A stretch of DNA of 64,000 nucleotides from Phreatobacter oligotrophus. GTDB lineage: Bacteria; Pseudomonadota; Alphaproteobacteria; Rhizobiales; Phreatobacteraceae. The position numbers and the translations under genes are program-made. The stretch lies in assembly GCF_003046185.1 (NCBI RefSeq), contig NZ_PZZL01000004.1:62001-126000 (forward strand), read 5' to 3'. Numbering within the stretch: the stretch's first letter is position 1; every line of letters starts with the position of its first letter. The notes beneath the pieces are model-generated. The model was given only the letters and a program-made list of their open reading frames with translations. It was not told where the DNA came from and searched no databases. Positions 48,748 to 58,753 of this stretch are shown piece by piece.

Positions 48748-49272
48748 TCAGCCCCTGCCCGCAGCCGGCAGGGCGGCGAGGAAGGCGTCAGCCTCGGCGC
48801 GCGCGGTGAAGGTGACCAGCCGCTGCCCCTCGCCAAGTCCGGCGAACCAGGTGAGGAGCCGCGGCCGCTGCGCCGCGCGATAGGTCCAGACATAGCGGTA
48901 GAAGGCGAGGTCGAAGCGCTCCGGACAACCCGGCGCCATCTCCGGCCGCACCTGGCCGCGTGAGCGCAGCGTCCGGCCGATCACGCCGGCGAGGCACGTG
49001 ACCATGGGCAGGTCGAACCAGCACACCGTGTCGGCACGGGCGCGGCGGATGTCGCAGCCGTGGCTGATGTAGTTGCCGTCGATCACCCAGGCCTCGCCCT
49101 CTGCCGCCTCAACCACCCGGGCGGCAAACTCGGCCTTGTCGGGCTCCACCCAGCCGGGCTGCCAGAACAGGCCGTCGAGCGACAGGTAGGGCACACCGAG
49201 CCTTGCGGCCAGTGCCATGGCGAAGGTCGACTTGCCCGCGCCGGAACAGCCCATCACCAGCACCCGGCGCAT
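48748..49272 (-). CDS. Adenylate-kinase-like P-loop protein
   Basis: About 174 residues. The N-terminal RRVLVMGCSGAGKSTFAMAL is a P-loop, then LGVPYLSLDGLFWQPGW, WVIDGNYISHGCDIRRARAD and a helical C-terminus. This matches the FlaR/topology-modulation-type small kinases of unknown substrate. ATG 49272 is used because the longer frame to 49305 would overlap lipA by 20 bases and add residues before the P-loop strand. It is inserted between lipA and the ratA-like gene, which are often adjacent in related genomes. Confidence 0.8.
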   Translation of the reverse strand: MRRVLVMGCSGAGKSTFAMALAARLGVPYLSLDGLFWQPGWVEPDKAEFAARVVEAAEGEAWVIDGNYISHGCDIRRARADTVCWFDLPMVTCLAGVIGRTLRSRGQVRPEMAPGCPERFDLAFYRYVWTYRAAQRPRLLTWFAGLGEGQRLVTFTARAEADAFLAALPAAGRG

Positions 49273-49285
49273 GAGTCCGGATCGA

Positions 49286-50245
49286 TCAGTGACCGAGGCG
49301 GGCAAGACGCGCCGACTTCAGCTTGGCGAAGTCGTCGCCGGCATGGTGCGAGGAGCGGGTCAGCGGGCTTGACGAGACCAGGAGGAAGCCCTTGGCCATG
49401 GCGATCGTCTCGTAGCCCTTGAACTCGTCGGGCGTGACGAAGCGCACGACCTCGTGGTGCTTGCGGGTCGGCTGCAGGTACTGGCCGATCGTCATGAAGT
49501 CGACGTCGGCGGAGCGCAGATCGTCCATCAGTTGCAGCACCTCGTTCCGCTCCTCGCCGAGGCCGACCATGATGCCGGACTTGGTGAAGATGGTGGGATC
49601 GAGCTCCTTCACCCGCTGCAGCAGGCGGATGGAGTGGAAGTAGCGCGCGCCGGGCCGCACCTTCAGGTACTTCGACGGCACGGTCTCGAGATTGTGGTTG
49701 AACACGTCGGGACGCGCCGCGACGACGATCTCCAGCGCGCCGTCCTTGCGCAAGAAGTCGGGGGTCAGCACCTCGATCGTCGTCTTCGGCGAGCGGCGGC
49801 GGATGGCGTTGATGACGTCGGCGAAATGCTGGGCGCCGCCATCGGCGAGGTCGTCACGGTCGACCGAGGTGATGACCACGTGCTCGAGGCCAAGCTTCTC
49901 CACGGCGATGGCGGTGTGCTCGGGCTCGTTGGGATCGAGGGCGCCCGGCATGCCCGTCTTGACGTTGCAGAAGGAGCAGGCGCGCGTGCAGGTGTCGCCC
50001 ATGATCATGAAGGTCGCGTGCTTCTTCTCCCAGCACTCGCCGATATTCGGGCAGCCCGCCTCCTCGCAGACGGTAACGAGGCCGTTCTCCTTCACGATGC
50101 GGTGAGTTTCGCTCCATTTGGGCGAACCCGGCGCCTTCACGCGAATCCACTCCGGCTTGCGCTGGATCGGCTGGTCAGGCCGATGCGCCTTTTCCGGGTG
50201 CCGCGGGCGGTTGTCGCGCTTCAGCGTGTCGATGAGTGTCGCCAT
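49286..50245 (-). CDS. lipA: Lipoyl synthase
   Basis: Radical-SAM enzyme inserting two sulfurs into octanoyl-protein to make lipoyl groups, needed by PdhB, PdhC and related complexes. About 319 residues. Auxiliary cluster [12 protein letters not shown], radical-SAM cluster [13 protein letters not shown] (C-x3-C-x2-C), and the C-terminal serine in [18 protein letters not shown] 50245 gives the conserved [11 protein letters not shown] 50254 would add three residues. The functional link with the pdh operon 25 kb away is clear. In related genomes the gene usually sits right after lpd. Confidence 0.97.
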   Translation of the reverse strand: MATLIDTLKRDNRPRHPEKAHRPDQPIQRKPEWIRVKAPGSPKWSETHRIVKENGLVTVCEEAGCPNIGECWEKKHATFMIMGDTCTRACSFCNVKTGMPGALDPNEPEHTAIAVEKLGLEHVVITSVDRDDLADGGAQHFADVINAIRRRSPKTTIEVLTPDFLRKDGALEIVVAARPDVFNHNLETVPSKYLKVRPGARYFHSIRLLQRVKELDPTIFTKSGIMVGLGEERNEVLQLMDDLRSADVDFMTIGQYLQPTRKHHEVVRFVTPDEFKGYETIAMAKGFLLVSSSPLTRSSHHAGDDFAKLKSARLARLGH

Positions 50246-50293
50246 GCCCCTCATTAGGCAAGCGATGGCCCGGTTAGCAAGAGGATGGGGGCC

Positions 50294-50941
50294 TCAGGCG
50301 GCTGGAAGCAGCCAGATGCCCCAGCGATCCTCGACCTTGCGGCCTCCGGCCTCCACCACCAGCCGACCGATGGCCTCCTTCTGGCGGGCGCCGAAATGTT
50401 GGAAGACCACGGCCTTACGGGCATGGCGCCGCAGCGCCGCGAGGAAGGCGAGCTTGCGATCGCGGCAGATCCACGGGCGCCGCCAGGCAAGGTCGCCGAA
50501 CGGACCCACATAGTAGAGGCACTCGCAGACGAGGAGCACATCCACCTGCGGGAGCGGCAGCGTCGAGGTCGGGTCCTGGTAGAGGCGGTTGAGGTCGTAG
50601 GGCACGAACGTGCCCGCGAGCTCGGCGCGGGCCCGGTCGAGCGCCACCTGGGAGAGGTCGCAGCCCGACAGGTCGCTCACGCCCAGCCGGGCCGCCACGC
50701 GCCCCAGCGTGTAGCCTTCGTAGACACTCACATCCCCAAGGCTGGCGCAGGAACCGACCTCGTCGCGGATCACGTCGGCGACGGCATCCATTCGCTCGTC
50801 GCCATAGTCCCGCATCCGGTAGAAATCAGGGCAGGCCGCGAAGACCCGGTCCAACACGCAGGCTTTGGGCCGGCCCAGGATCGTCCCGATCGCATAGCCG
50901 GCGCGCGCGCGCGCCACGCCCCAGGCAGACAGATCCGCCAT
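50294..50941 (-). CDS. Class I SAM-dependent methyltransferase (NodS-like)
   Basis: 215 residues. A Rossmann methyltransferase fold can be followed through SVYEGYTLGRVAARLGV, LSGCDLSQVALDRARAEL, PQVDVLLVCECLYYVGPFGD and KAVVFQHFG. The general pattern resembles NodS-type N-methyltransferases, but motif I is not the usual GxGxG. Substrate unknown. It lies between the lipA group and the purine operon on the same strand, 48 bases from lipA's start, without overlap with either. Confidence 0.7.
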   Translation of the reverse strand: MADLSAWGVARARAGYAIGTILGRPKACVLDRVFAACPDFYRMRDYGDERMDAVADVIRDEVGSCASLGDVSVYEGYTLGRVAARLGVSDLSGCDLSQVALDRARAELAGTFVPYDLNRLYQDPTSTLPLPQVDVLLVCECLYYVGPFGDLAWRRPWICRDRKLAFLAALRRHARKAVVFQHFGARQKEAIGRLVVEAGGRKVEDRWGIWLLPAA

Positions 50942-51035
50942 GTGTCCCCCGCCCCTCCGCCCCCCTTCAGAGCGGTATGACGGTGGGGTATGGAGACGCG
51001 GGGTCCGGACGGAAATGCGTCAAGATGACGCTAGG

Positions 51036-52310
51036 TCATGCGGCTCGGGCCGGCGGCCGGAAATCCTCAATGAAGCGGATGAGGGTAGCGACGGCCGCGC
51101 CCATGTCCGGTGCAGTCGCCGATTCGAGCGGATTGTGGCTGATCCCGCCCTTGCAGCGGACGAAGAGCATGGCGAAGTCGGTGAGCCGCGCCATGGCCTG
51201 CCCGTCATGGCCGGCGCCGGAGACAAGACGTGGCGGGTTCAAACCCAGGCTCCCAGCGCCCGCCGCCAGCTGGTCCTGCAGCCAGGGGGCACAGGCTGCC
51301 GTCGGGCAGTCGTGATAGGTCTCGAAGGCCACGGCGCAGCCCCGCGCGGCGGCGAGCGCCTCGGCCTTGCGCAGGAACTGGTCGAGCGCCTTGTGGCGTG
51401 GCGCATCGGCAGCAGCCCGCAGGTCGAGCACGAACTCGACACGGTCGGGGATGACGTTGATCGCGCCGGGCTTCACGCCGATCTGGCCGACGGTCGCGAC
51501 CATGGAGGCCTCTGGGTGGGCCTTCGCGATGGCCTCGGCCGCCAGCATCATCTCCGAGGCAGCCAGGAGGGCGTCCTGCCGGAGCCCCATCGGCACCGTG
51601 CCGGCATGGCCCGCCATGCCGGTGATGGTGACGCGGGTGCGGAACTGCCCGGCAATCGACGTGACGACGCCGAGGGGCACATCGGCATGTTCGAGGACCG
51701 GCCCCTGCTCGATATGCACCTCCACATAGGCGAGCGCCTCGTCGCGGCTCATCGCGGCAGCCGGAATCCCGGCCGGGTCGAGGCCATAGGCCTGCATGGC
51801 ATCGCGCAGGCTGACGCCGTCGCGATCCCGGCCGTCGAGCCAGGACGGCTCGAAAGCGCCGGCAACCGCCGCGGACGACGACAGAACGGTGGGAAAGCGC
51901 ACGCCCTCCTCGTCGCCGAAGGCCAGCACGTCGATGGCGAAGGGCATCCTCCGGCCGAGATCGCGGAAATGCTCGACGGCGAGGATGCCGCAGACGACGC
52001 CGAGCATGCCGTCGTACTTGCCGGCATTGATGACCGTGTCGATATGCGAGCCGATCAGCAGGCGCGGCACGGAATTGGCGCCGGCCTCCTCGCCGGCCAT
52101 GGCGTAGTGCCCGCGCACCGTGCCGAGCGCGTCCTCGGCCGTCGTCATCCCGGCTTCCGCCATCCATTGCGCGACAAGATGGGCGGCCCGCTTGTGTTCC
52201 GGCGTGAGGAAGCGCCGCGTGAGGCGATCCGGCTCTTCCGAAATGGCGGCCAGTTCGTCGAGCATGGCCTCGGCGCGGCGGCCGAGGCGGTCGATATCGA
52301 GGGATGTCAT
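51036..52310 (-). CDS. allC: Allantoate amidohydrolase family (M20 zinc hydrolase)
   Basis: Predicted to open allantoate to ureidoglycine-type products with release of ammonia and CO2. 424 residues, two-domain M20 fold. Metal ligands are in LLIGSHIDTVINAGKYDGML, FGDEEGVRFP and LVSGAGHDGQAMA. The dimerisation lid contains GMAGHAGTVPMGLRQDAL, and a further histidine is in GGISHNPLE. Sequence alone cannot separate AllC from N-carbamoyl-L-amino-acid hydrolase. The overlap of its ATG with the puuD stop (52307-52310) and the purine operon favour allantoate. Last gene of the operon. Confidence 0.85.
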   Translation of the reverse strand: MTSLDIDRLGRRAEAMLDELAAISEEPDRLTRRFLTPEHKRAAHLVAQWMAEAGMTTAEDALGTVRGHYAMAGEEAGANSVPRLLIGSHIDTVINAGKYDGMLGVVCGILAVEHFRDLGRRMPFAIDVLAFGDEEGVRFPTVLSSSAAVAGAFEPSWLDGRDRDGVSLRDAMQAYGLDPAGIPAAAMSRDEALAYVEVHIEQGPVLEHADVPLGVVTSIAGQFRTRVTITGMAGHAGTVPMGLRQDALLAASEMMLAAEAIAKAHPEASMVATVGQIGVKPGAINVIPDRVEFVLDLRAAADAPRHKALDQFLRKAEALAAARGCAVAFETYHDCPTAACAPWLQDQLAAGAGSLGLNPPRLVSGAGHDGQAMARLTDFAMLFVRCKGGISHNPLESATAPDMGAAVATLIRFIEDFRPPARAA

Positions 52311-53497
52311 CGGATATTCGCGAGATAGGCGCCGAGCGCGGCGCGATCCTGATCGGTCATGTTGGTAGCGTTGCCGAGCGGCATGGCCTTGGACTGGACG
52401 GACTGCTGTGCCACCCCGGCGGCAAAGCGTTTCAGGTCGGCGGCCGTCTCCAGCACCACGTTCTTCGGCGGCTCCTTGAAGCTCTCATGGGTCGGACGGC
52501 GGGCGTGGCAGGCGACGCAGTGGGTCGAGACGATCTGCAGCGCCTGCGCCTCCGTGACCTGCCCGGCGCCCGCGAGATTGAGCTGGGGCCGCTGCGACGT
52601 CACGAAGATCGCCAGCAGCAGCGACACCGCCGCCACCGGCACGGCCCAGCCATAGCTCTGCCAGGGGTCATGCGCCTCGTGGCGGTTCAGCGTGTGCTGC
52701 ACCAGAGCGCCGGTGACGAGGATGAAGGCGACGACCAGCCAGGAATGGGGATGGGCGTAGAGCATCGGATAATGGTTCGAGACCATCATCAACAGGACGG
52801 GCAGCGTCAGGTAATTGTTGTGGGTCGAGCGGGTCTTGCCGATCTTCCCGTATTTCGGATCGGGCTTGCGGCCGGCGATGAGGTCGGCGACCACGATCCG
52901 CTGGTTGGGGATGATCACCAGGAAGACGTTCGCCGCCATGATCGTGCCGACGAAGACGCCGACATGGATGAAGGCGCCGCGGCCCGAAAAGACTTGGCTG
53001 AAGGCCCAGGCCGCCCCGACCACCATGAGGAAGACGATCAGCGCCAGCACCGGCGGATGGTTGGCCAGCGGCGACTTGCAGAGCGTGTCGTAGACGAGCC
53101 AGCCGATGACGATGGAAGCGAGCGAGAGCCCGATGGCCTGGGCCGGCGAGATGTCGGCCACCGCCGGATCGATGAGGAAACCGCGGGCGTTGAGATAGTA
53201 CTGGGCGACGAGCAGCACGAAGCCGGAGACCCAGGTCAGATAGGCGGCCCAGCGGTGCCAGAGCAGGTCCGCCGGCAGGTTGTCGGGCGCCACCAGGTAC
53301 TTCTGCACGTGGTAGAAGCCGCCCCCGTGCACCTCCCAGGCGACACCGTCGGCGCCCGCCGTCCCCGGTTGCTTCGCCTTCAGGCTGAAATCCAGCGACA
53401 TGAAATAGAAGCTGGTGCCGATCCAGGTGATGCCGGCGGTGATGTGGAACCAGCGCGACAGCAGGTTGAACCAGTCGGTGGCGAGGGCGAGATCCAT
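52307..53497 (-). CDS. puuD: Urate hydroxylase PuuD, membrane-bound with cytochrome c domain
   Basis: Inner-membrane urate oxidase that converts urate to 5-hydroxyisourate, delivering electrons to the respiratory chain. 396 residues. About eight membrane helices fill residues 10-300 (WFHITAGITWIGTSFYFMSL, GFVLLVAQYYLN, MVVGAAWAFSQVF and others). The periplasmic C-terminal domain carries heme motif C327-V-A-C330-H331 and a candidate axial methionine in KAMPLGNATNMT. It is 19 bases after xdhC. Its product is the substrate of HiuH, encoded at the head of the operon. Confidence 0.93.
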   Translation of the reverse strand: MDLALATDWFNLLSRWFHITAGITWIGTSFYFMSLDFSLKAKQPGTAGADGVAWEVHGGGFYHVQKYLVAPDNLPADLLWHRWAAYLTWVSGFVLLVAQYYLNARGFLIDPAVADISPAQAIGLSLASIVIGWLVYDTLCKSPLANHPPVLALIVFLMVVGAAWAFSQVFSGRGAFIHVGVFVGTIMAANVFLVIIPNQRIVVADLIAGRKPDPKYGKIGKTRSTHNNYLTLPVLLMMVSNHYPMLYAHPHSWLVVAFILVTGALVQHTLNRHEAHDPWQSYGWAVPVAAVSLLLAIFVTSQRPQLNLAGAGQVTEAQALQIVSTHCVACHARRPTHESFKEPPKNVVLETAADLKRFAAGVAQQSVQSKAMPLGNATNMTDQDRAALGAYLANIR

Positions 53498-53516
53498 GGG
53501 CTTCCGGCGGGTGGCT

Positions 53517-54473
53517 TCAGGCGCTGGTCCGCCGGGCGGCGGCCTTGCTGTTGATGGAGCGGCCTTCGGCCAAGATCAAGCATTCCGCGACGACGGAGGC
53601 CGCGATCACCGCCGGCTCCTTGCCGGCAAGGCCCGGGATGCCGATCGGGCAGCGCAGCGACTGCCGCCTCTCGGACGATAGACCCATGTCGGACAGGCGG
53701 CTCATGAAGCGCGCCCGCTTGGTCGCCGAACCGATCACCCCGACATGCGGAAAGCGCCCTGATCTGAGCGCCGCCGCGACGAGCGCGAGGTCCAGCGCAT
53801 GGCTATGGGTCATGACGAGGATCTGCGCCCCGTCGGCCAGCGAGGCGAGAGCCTCCTCGGCGCCCCCGGAGAGGCAGGTCACCGCACCGGGAATGGCGGA
53901 CGGGAAGGCGCCGGGGCGCTCGTCATGCCAGACGACCCGGAAGGGCAGCGGCGCCAGCGCCAGGACGAGGGCGCGGCCGACATGGCCGGCGCCGAACAGG
54001 CCGATCTGCGGCAGGGCCTGCCCGAAGGTCTCGACGATCCCGCCGCGCGGTATCTCGGCCCCAGCGTCGAGAATGACGCGGCCGAACCCGTCCGCTCCGG
54101 GCGTGGTGAGCGTGCGGAACGGCCCCTGCCGCTCGGCCGCGGCAAGAGTGGCCACGTCGCCGGCATGGGCTGCGGTGAAGAGTTCGAAGCCGAGGGTGAC
54201 ATGCCCGCCGCAGCACTGGCCGAGATTGGGCCCCAGCGCCTGGTCGCGGGTCGCAGCCATCCGGTCGCGGCGGGCCAGCATGCGCTGCGCTTCGGCCAGC
54301 GCCTGCCATTCCAGCGTACCGCCGCCGATCGTCCCGTGAAACCGGCCATCGGGCCGGACGATCATCCGCGCACCCGCTTCCCGCGGCACCGACCCGCGCG
54401 TCGACAGCACGGTGACGAGGACGCAGGCGCCCTCCTCCGCCACCATGCCGGCGATGCGCGGCCAGACCTCCAT
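53517..54473 (-). CDS. xdhC: Xanthine dehydrogenase accessory protein XdhC
   Basis: Binds molybdenum cofactor, assists its sulfuration and inserts it into XdhB. About 318 residues. XdhC/CoxI domain at the N-terminus (CVLVTVLSTRGSVPREAGAR and FHGTIGGGTLEWQAL), then a Rossmann domain with IGLFGAGHVGRALVLAL and VMTHSHALDLALVAAAL. The start is ATG 54473, which shares one base with the xdhB stop (TGATG); a longer frame to 54593 would overlap xdhB. Confidence 0.93.
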   Translation of the reverse strand: MEVWPRIAGMVAEEGACVLVTVLSTRGSVPREAGARMIVRPDGRFHGTIGGGTLEWQALAEAQRMLARRDRMAATRDQALGPNLGQCCGGHVTLGFELFTAAHAGDVATLAAAERQGPFRTLTTPGADGFGRVILDAGAEIPRGGIVETFGQALPQIGLFGAGHVGRALVLALAPLPFRVVWHDERPGAFPSAIPGAVTCLSGGAEEALASLADGAQILVMTHSHALDLALVAAALRSGRFPHVGVIGSATKRARFMSRLSDMGLSSERRQSLRCPIGIPGLAGKEPAVIAASVVAECLILAEGRSINSKAAARRTSA

Positions 54474-56788
54474 CAGCCGGCGCTCCCTGTCTGCGCCATG
54501 CAGGCCCTGAGGATCGCTTCTGGTGTCGCCGGCGCATCCAGCGCGACGGCCTTGCCCGGCGCCAGCGCATGGACCGCGTCGGCAATGGCGCACCAGACCG
54601 AATTGGCCAGCATCAGGGGCGGCTCACCGATCGCCTTGGAGCGGTGGACCGTGTCCTCGCGGTTGGGATTGTCGAAGAAGGCGACGCGGAAGTCGGCGGG
54701 AACGTCGCGCGCGGTCGGGATCTTGTAGGTCGAGGGTGCATGAGTGCGCAGGCGCCCCTTCGCGTCGAAGACCAACTCCTCCATCGTCAGCCAGCCCAGT
54801 CCCTGGACGAAGCCGCCCTCGATCTGGCCGATGTCGATGGCCGGGTTCAGCGACCGGCCGGCGTCATGGAGGATGTCGACCCGGTCGAGGGTGAACTCGC
54901 CGGTCAGCGTGTCGATCGTCACCTCCGAGCAGGAGGCGCCATAGGCGAAGTAGAAGAATGGCCGGCCGGTCGCCTTCGGCCTGTCCCAGGTGATCTTCGG
55001 CGTCGCGTAGAAGCCCGCGGCCGAGAGATGGGTGCGGGCGAGATAGGCCTTCTTCACCACCTCTGGGAAGGACAGGCTCATCTCGCCCGACGAGACCCGG
55101 TCGTCGCGGAAGACGATGCTCGCCACCGGCACCTGCCAGTCACGGGCGATGAACTCCGCCAGCCGCTCGCGGATCTCGGCGGCCGCTTTCTTGGCCGCCA
55201 TGCCGTTCATGTCGGTGCCCGACGAGGCGGCTGTCGGCGAGGTGTTCGGCACCTTGCCGGTATGGGTGGCGGTGATGCGGACGCGGTCGAGGCCGATGCC
55301 GAACTCGTCGGCGACGATCTGCGCCACCTTGACGAAGAGCCCCTGCCCCATCTCGGTGCCGCCATGGTTCAGGTGGACGGACCCGTCCTGATAGACATGG
55401 ACCAGCGCGCCGGCCTGGTTGAGGAAGGTGGTGGTGAAGGAGATGCCAAACTTCACCGGCGTGAGGCTGAGACCTTTCTTGAGGAACCGCGAACCGGCAT
55501 TGAAGGCGGTGATCTCCTGCCGGCGGGCGCGGTAGTCGGACGAGGCCTCAAGCTGGCGCATCAGCGCCTCCGCGACATTGTCCTCCACCGTCATGCCGTA
55601 GGGAGTGATGTTCCTCTCGCTCGTGCCGTAGAGATTGGCGTAGCGGATATCGAGTGGATCGCGGCCTGTCGCCCAGGCGATGTCGTCCATCAGCCGCTCG
55701 GCAAAGACCATGCCCTGCGGCCCGCCGAAGCCGCGGAACGCGGTGTTGGAGACCGTGTGGGTCTTCAGCCGCCGCGAGGCGATGTGCACCTGCGGATAGA
55801 AATAGGCATTGTCGGCGTGGAACATCGTCCGGTCGTTGATCGACGACGACAGGTCGTGGCTGTAGCCGCAGCGCCCCGCGAAGGCGACATCCACCGCCTC
55901 GATCCGGCCATCGGCGTCATGGGCGGCGCGATAAGTCACGAGGAAGTCGTGGCGCTTGCCGGTCATGGCAAAATCATCGTCGCGGTCGAGGCGCACCTTC
56001 GCCGGCCGGCCGGTGACCTTCGCCGCCAGCGCCGCCATGGCAGCCCAACCGCTGGCCTGGCTCTCCTTGCCGCCGAAGCCGCCGCCCATGCGGCGCACCA
56101 CCACCTCCACCGCCGCGTCGGCAAGGCCGAGGACGCGGGCGACGACGTGCTGCACCTCGCTGGGGTGCTGGGTGGAGGAATGGATCGTGAGCGTCCCGTC
56201 CTCGCCGGGAACGGCGAGCGCCACCTGGCCCTCGAGGTAGAAATGCTCCTGGCCACCGATGCGCAGGGTGCCGGCAACCGTCGCAGGCGCGGCGGCGATC
56301 ACTGCCTCGGGCTCGCCCCGGCGGAAGGCATAGGGCGGCATGATGTCGGCATCGGCCTTCAGGGCATCGGCGACATCGACCAGCGGCTTGTCCTCGGCCG
56401 TCTCGATGACTGCGCGCCGCACGGCACGCCGGGCCGCATCGCGCGTCTCGGCGACGACCGCAAAGACCGGCTGGCCGTGAAATTCGATGGAGGTCTCCAC
56501 GAAAAGCGGATCGTCACCGGCGACCGGGCTGACGTCGTTCTTCGCCGGAATGTCGCTCACCGTCAGGACCGCGACGACGCCCGGTGCGGCGCGGACAGCC
56601 GACAGGTCGAGCCGCGTGATCCGGCCATGGGCAACGGGCGCGCCGCCAGGGACGACATGGAGCGTGCCCTCGGGCTCGAGGATGTCGTCGATATAGGGCG
56701 CATTGCCCTGAACGTGCCGGTCCGCCGCATCATGGCGGATCGGCTTGCGGACATGGCGCAGCATCTCCGTTTCGGGGTCAGGCCGCAT
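54473..56788 (-). CDS. xdhB: Xanthine dehydrogenase, molybdenum-binding subunit
   Basis: Catalytic subunit that hydroxylates hypoxanthine and xanthine to urate. 771 residues, full length. Mo-pterin motifs: [67 protein letters not shown], and the catalytic glutamate in [16 protein letters not shown] near the C-terminus. The arginine of AFRGFGG is the purine-binding type. The start overlaps the end of xdhA by 11 bases. Confidence 0.97.
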   Translation of the reverse strand: MRPDPETEMLRHVRKPIRHDAADRHVQGNAPYIDDILEPEGTLHVVPGGAPVAHGRITRLDLSAVRAAPGVVAVLTVSDIPAKNDVSPVAGDDPLFVETSIEFHGQPVFAVVAETRDAARRAVRRAVIETAEDKPLVDVADALKADADIMPPYAFRRGEPEAVIAAAPATVAGTLRIGGQEHFYLEGQVALAVPGEDGTLTIHSSTQHPSEVQHVVARVLGLADAAVEVVVRRMGGGFGGKESQASGWAAMAALAAKVTGRPAKVRLDRDDDFAMTGKRHDFLVTYRAAHDADGRIEAVDVAFAGRCGYSHDLSSSINDRTMFHADNAYFYPQVHIASRRLKTHTVSNTAFRGFGGPQGMVFAERLMDDIAWATGRDPLDIRYANLYGTSERNITPYGMTVEDNVAEALMRQLEASSDYRARRQEITAFNAGSRFLKKGLSLTPVKFGISFTTTFLNQAGALVHVYQDGSVHLNHGGTEMGQGLFVKVAQIVADEFGIGLDRVRITATHTGKVPNTSPTAASSGTDMNGMAAKKAAAEIRERLAEFIARDWQVPVASIVFRDDRVSSGEMSLSFPEVVKKAYLARTHLSAAGFYATPKITWDRPKATGRPFFYFAYGASCSEVTIDTLTGEFTLDRVDILHDAGRSLNPAIDIGQIEGGFVQGLGWLTMEELVFDAKGRLRTHAPSTYKIPTARDVPADFRVAFFDNPNREDTVHRSKAIGEPPLMLANSVWCAIADAVHALAPGKAVALDAPATPEAILRACMAQTGSAG

Positions 56789-58250
56789 GGGCGCCTCCCC
56801 TCAGCGGCGCGATCCGCGTGGACGACCGCTCACCCGCGGCGATCTCGGCAAGGGCCTTGCGGATGAGATTGCCGGCGACCGTCAGGCGATAGGCCGCCGA
56901 GGCGCGGTGGTCGTCGAGGGGTGTGAAATCCTCCGCCAGACGCGCAACGGCGGTTGCCACGGCGGCTTCGTCGGCGGGGGCGGCACCAACCAGCGCCGCC
57001 TCGACGGCCGTGGCGCGCTTCGGGATCCCCGCCATGCCGCCGAAGGCGATGCGGGCCGATGCGATACGACCGCCCTCCAGCGTCACCGCCAGCGCCACCA
57101 TCACCGAGGAAATGTCCTGGTCGAAGCGCTTGGCGATCTTGAAGACCCGCAGATGCAGGCCCGCCGCCCGCTTCGGCACGATGATCCGCGTCAGCACCTC
57201 GCTGGGCTGACGATCCTGCCGGCCGTAGGCCAAGAAGAACCTTTCAATCGGCAACTGCCGGACAACGCCGGCCTTCTGCAGCTCGACCGTCGCGCCGAGC
57301 GCGATGAGGAGCGGCGGGGTATCGCCGATCGGCGAGCCGTTGGCCACGTTGCCGCCGATCGTGCCGGCGGCGCGCACCTGCGCCGAGCCGAGACGCTCCA
57401 GCAGCAGGGCGACGTCGGGATCGAAGGCGGACAGGGCCTGCCTCGCCTCCGCATAGGTCACGGCGGCGCCGATGGACAGGCTGTCGCCGTCATCAGCGAG
57501 CCGCCTCAGCTCCGTCACGCGGCCGGTATGGAGGATTTTCGGCAGGGTCCGGAGCTGCTTGGTAATCCAAAGGCCCACATCGGTGGCACCGCCGAGCAGT
57601 GTCGCATCGGGATGGGCCTCGGCCAGGGCGCAGAGCGCATCGAGGCTGGCGGGCGCGGCAAAGAACCCCTCGCCATCGGCCACGAACAGGTCCTTGTCGT
57701 CGCGCAGCCGCGCCAGCTGCGCCACGGTTTCGGCGGCGCGCGCCCTGAACCTGTCATTGGGCACGGCCAGGGCCGCCTCGGCCGCATCGACGATCGGCCG
57801 ATAGCCAGTGCAGCGGCAGAGATTGCCGGAGATGCGCGAGAGCACGGCCTCGCGATCCGCGCCACCACCCTCCTGATGGAGCGTGAAGAGGCTCATCACG
57901 AAGCCGGGCGTGCAGAAGCCGCATTGCGAGCCGTGGTGGTCCACCAGCGCCTGCTGGACCGGATGGAGGCGGCCGCCGACTGCAAGATCCTCCACCGTCA
58001 CCAGTTCGGCGCCATCGAGCTGGCCGAGCAGCAGGATGCAGGCATTGGCGGGCTCGTAGATCAGCCGCCCGCCCTTCACCCGGCCGAGCGCCACGGTGCA
58101 GGCGCCGCAATCGCCCTCGCCGCAGCCTTCCTTGGTGCCGGTGAGACGCTTCTGCAGCCTCAGCCAGTCGAGGACCGTCGTCATGGGCGGGACGGTGGCG
58201 ATCTCAACCACCTGTCCGCGATGCAGGAAGCGGAGCGGACGCGTCGTCAT
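56778..58250 (-). CDS. xdhA: Xanthine dehydrogenase, Fe-S/FAD subunit
   Basis: 490 residues. The first 160 hold two 2Fe-2S domains: plant-type ferredoxin [14 protein letters not shown], and the helical domain with [13 protein letters not shown] and [15 protein letters not shown]. The FAD domain follows from about 190 ([36 protein letters not shown]). It passes electrons from the Mo centre to NAD. The GC-rich [10 protein letters not shown] start overlaps the hiuH stop by four bases. Confidence 0.97.
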   Translation of the reverse strand: MTTRPLRFLHRGQVVEIATVPPMTTVLDWLRLQKRLTGTKEGCGEGDCGACTVALGRVKGGRLIYEPANACILLLGQLDGAELVTVEDLAVGGRLHPVQQALVDHHGSQCGFCTPGFVMSLFTLHQEGGGADREAVLSRISGNLCRCTGYRPIVDAAEAALAVPNDRFRARAAETVAQLARLRDDKDLFVADGEGFFAAPASLDALCALAEAHPDATLLGGATDVGLWITKQLRTLPKILHTGRVTELRRLADDGDSLSIGAAVTYAEARQALSAFDPDVALLLERLGSAQVRAAGTIGGNVANGSPIGDTPPLLIALGATVELQKAGVVRQLPIERFFLAYGRQDRQPSEVLTRIIVPKRAAGLHLRVFKIAKRFDQDISSVMVALAVTLEGGRIASARIAFGGMAGIPKRATAVEAALVGAAPADEAAVATAVARLAEDFTPLDDHRASAAYRLTVAGNLIRKALAEIAAGERSSTRIAPLRGGAHAA

Positions 58251-58603
58251 GAGCCGCGATAGGTCGTGTAGCCGTAGGGCGAGAGCAGCAGCGGGATATG
58301 GTAGTGCTGGTCCAGCGCCGAGACGTTGAAGCGCAGCGTCACCACATCGAGGAAAGGCGGATCGGTCAGGGTGAAGCCCTTGGTACGGTGATAGGCCGCC
58401 ACGTCATATTCGAGGCTGTAGGGGCCGGGACGGATCGTCGCCGGGGTCAGCAGCGGCGCCGGGGCGCGCCCGTCGGCATTGGTCTCGCCTTCAGCGACCA
58501 GGCGCCGTGCCTCGCCATCGATCTGGTAGAGCCGGTAGCGAATGCCCGCGGCGGGGCGGCCGGCAGCGGTGTCGAGCACATGGGTGGACAGGTGTCCGGG
58601 CAT
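58247..58603 (-). CDS. hiuH: 5-hydroxyisourate hydrolase (transthyretin-like)
   Basis: Hydrolyses 5-hydroxyisourate, the PuuD product, toward 2-oxo-4-hydroxy-4-carboxy-5-ureidoimidazoline. 118 residues. N-terminal [16 protein letters not shown] and the C-terminal tetrapeptide YRGS are the family signatures; [17 protein letters not shown] completes the active site. ATG 58603 has AGAGGAG at good spacing; the frame continues to 58729 but the added residues are unlike the family. First gene of the purine operon. uraD, which acts next, is not in the window. Confidence 0.95.
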   Translation of the reverse strand: MPGHLSTHVLDTAAGRPAAGIRYRLYQIDGEARRLVAEGETNADGRAPAPLLTPATIRPGPYSLEYDVAAYHRTKGFTLTDPPFLDVVTLRFNVSALDQHYHIPLLLSPYGYTTYRGS

Positions 58604-58647
58604 GGAAACTCCTCTCGTCCCTTTATTTTCAGCATGAAGAGCGCCGC

Positions 58648-58660
58648 TTTGCACCGCAAA
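58648..58660. promoter_or_regulatory. Palindromic operator candidate between hiuH and the SulP gene
   Basis: Perfect inverted repeat TTTGC-ACC-GCAAA in the 150-base divergent region, 45 bases before the hiuH ATG and 94 before the SulP ATG. The surrounding bases are AT-richer than the coding sequence. It could bind a purine-responsive regulator, but no regulator gene is adjacent. Confidence 0.35.
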
Positions 58661-58753
58661 AGAATGGCTGATGCGCAGCGCCGCATCGTATTTTTCCGGA
58701 CGCTGTGTCGCAGGCGCGCCGCCTAGCATCGCTCACCCCCGCAGAGTCGCAGC

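Noticed and set aside
54569-56866. A 765-codon open frame antisense to xdhB
   Set aside because: Same effect: xdhB has every molybdenum-site motif on the other strand, while this frame has none.
58604-58729. N-terminal extension of hiuH
   Set aside because: The added residues do not resemble the family, and AGAGGAG supports the start at 58603.
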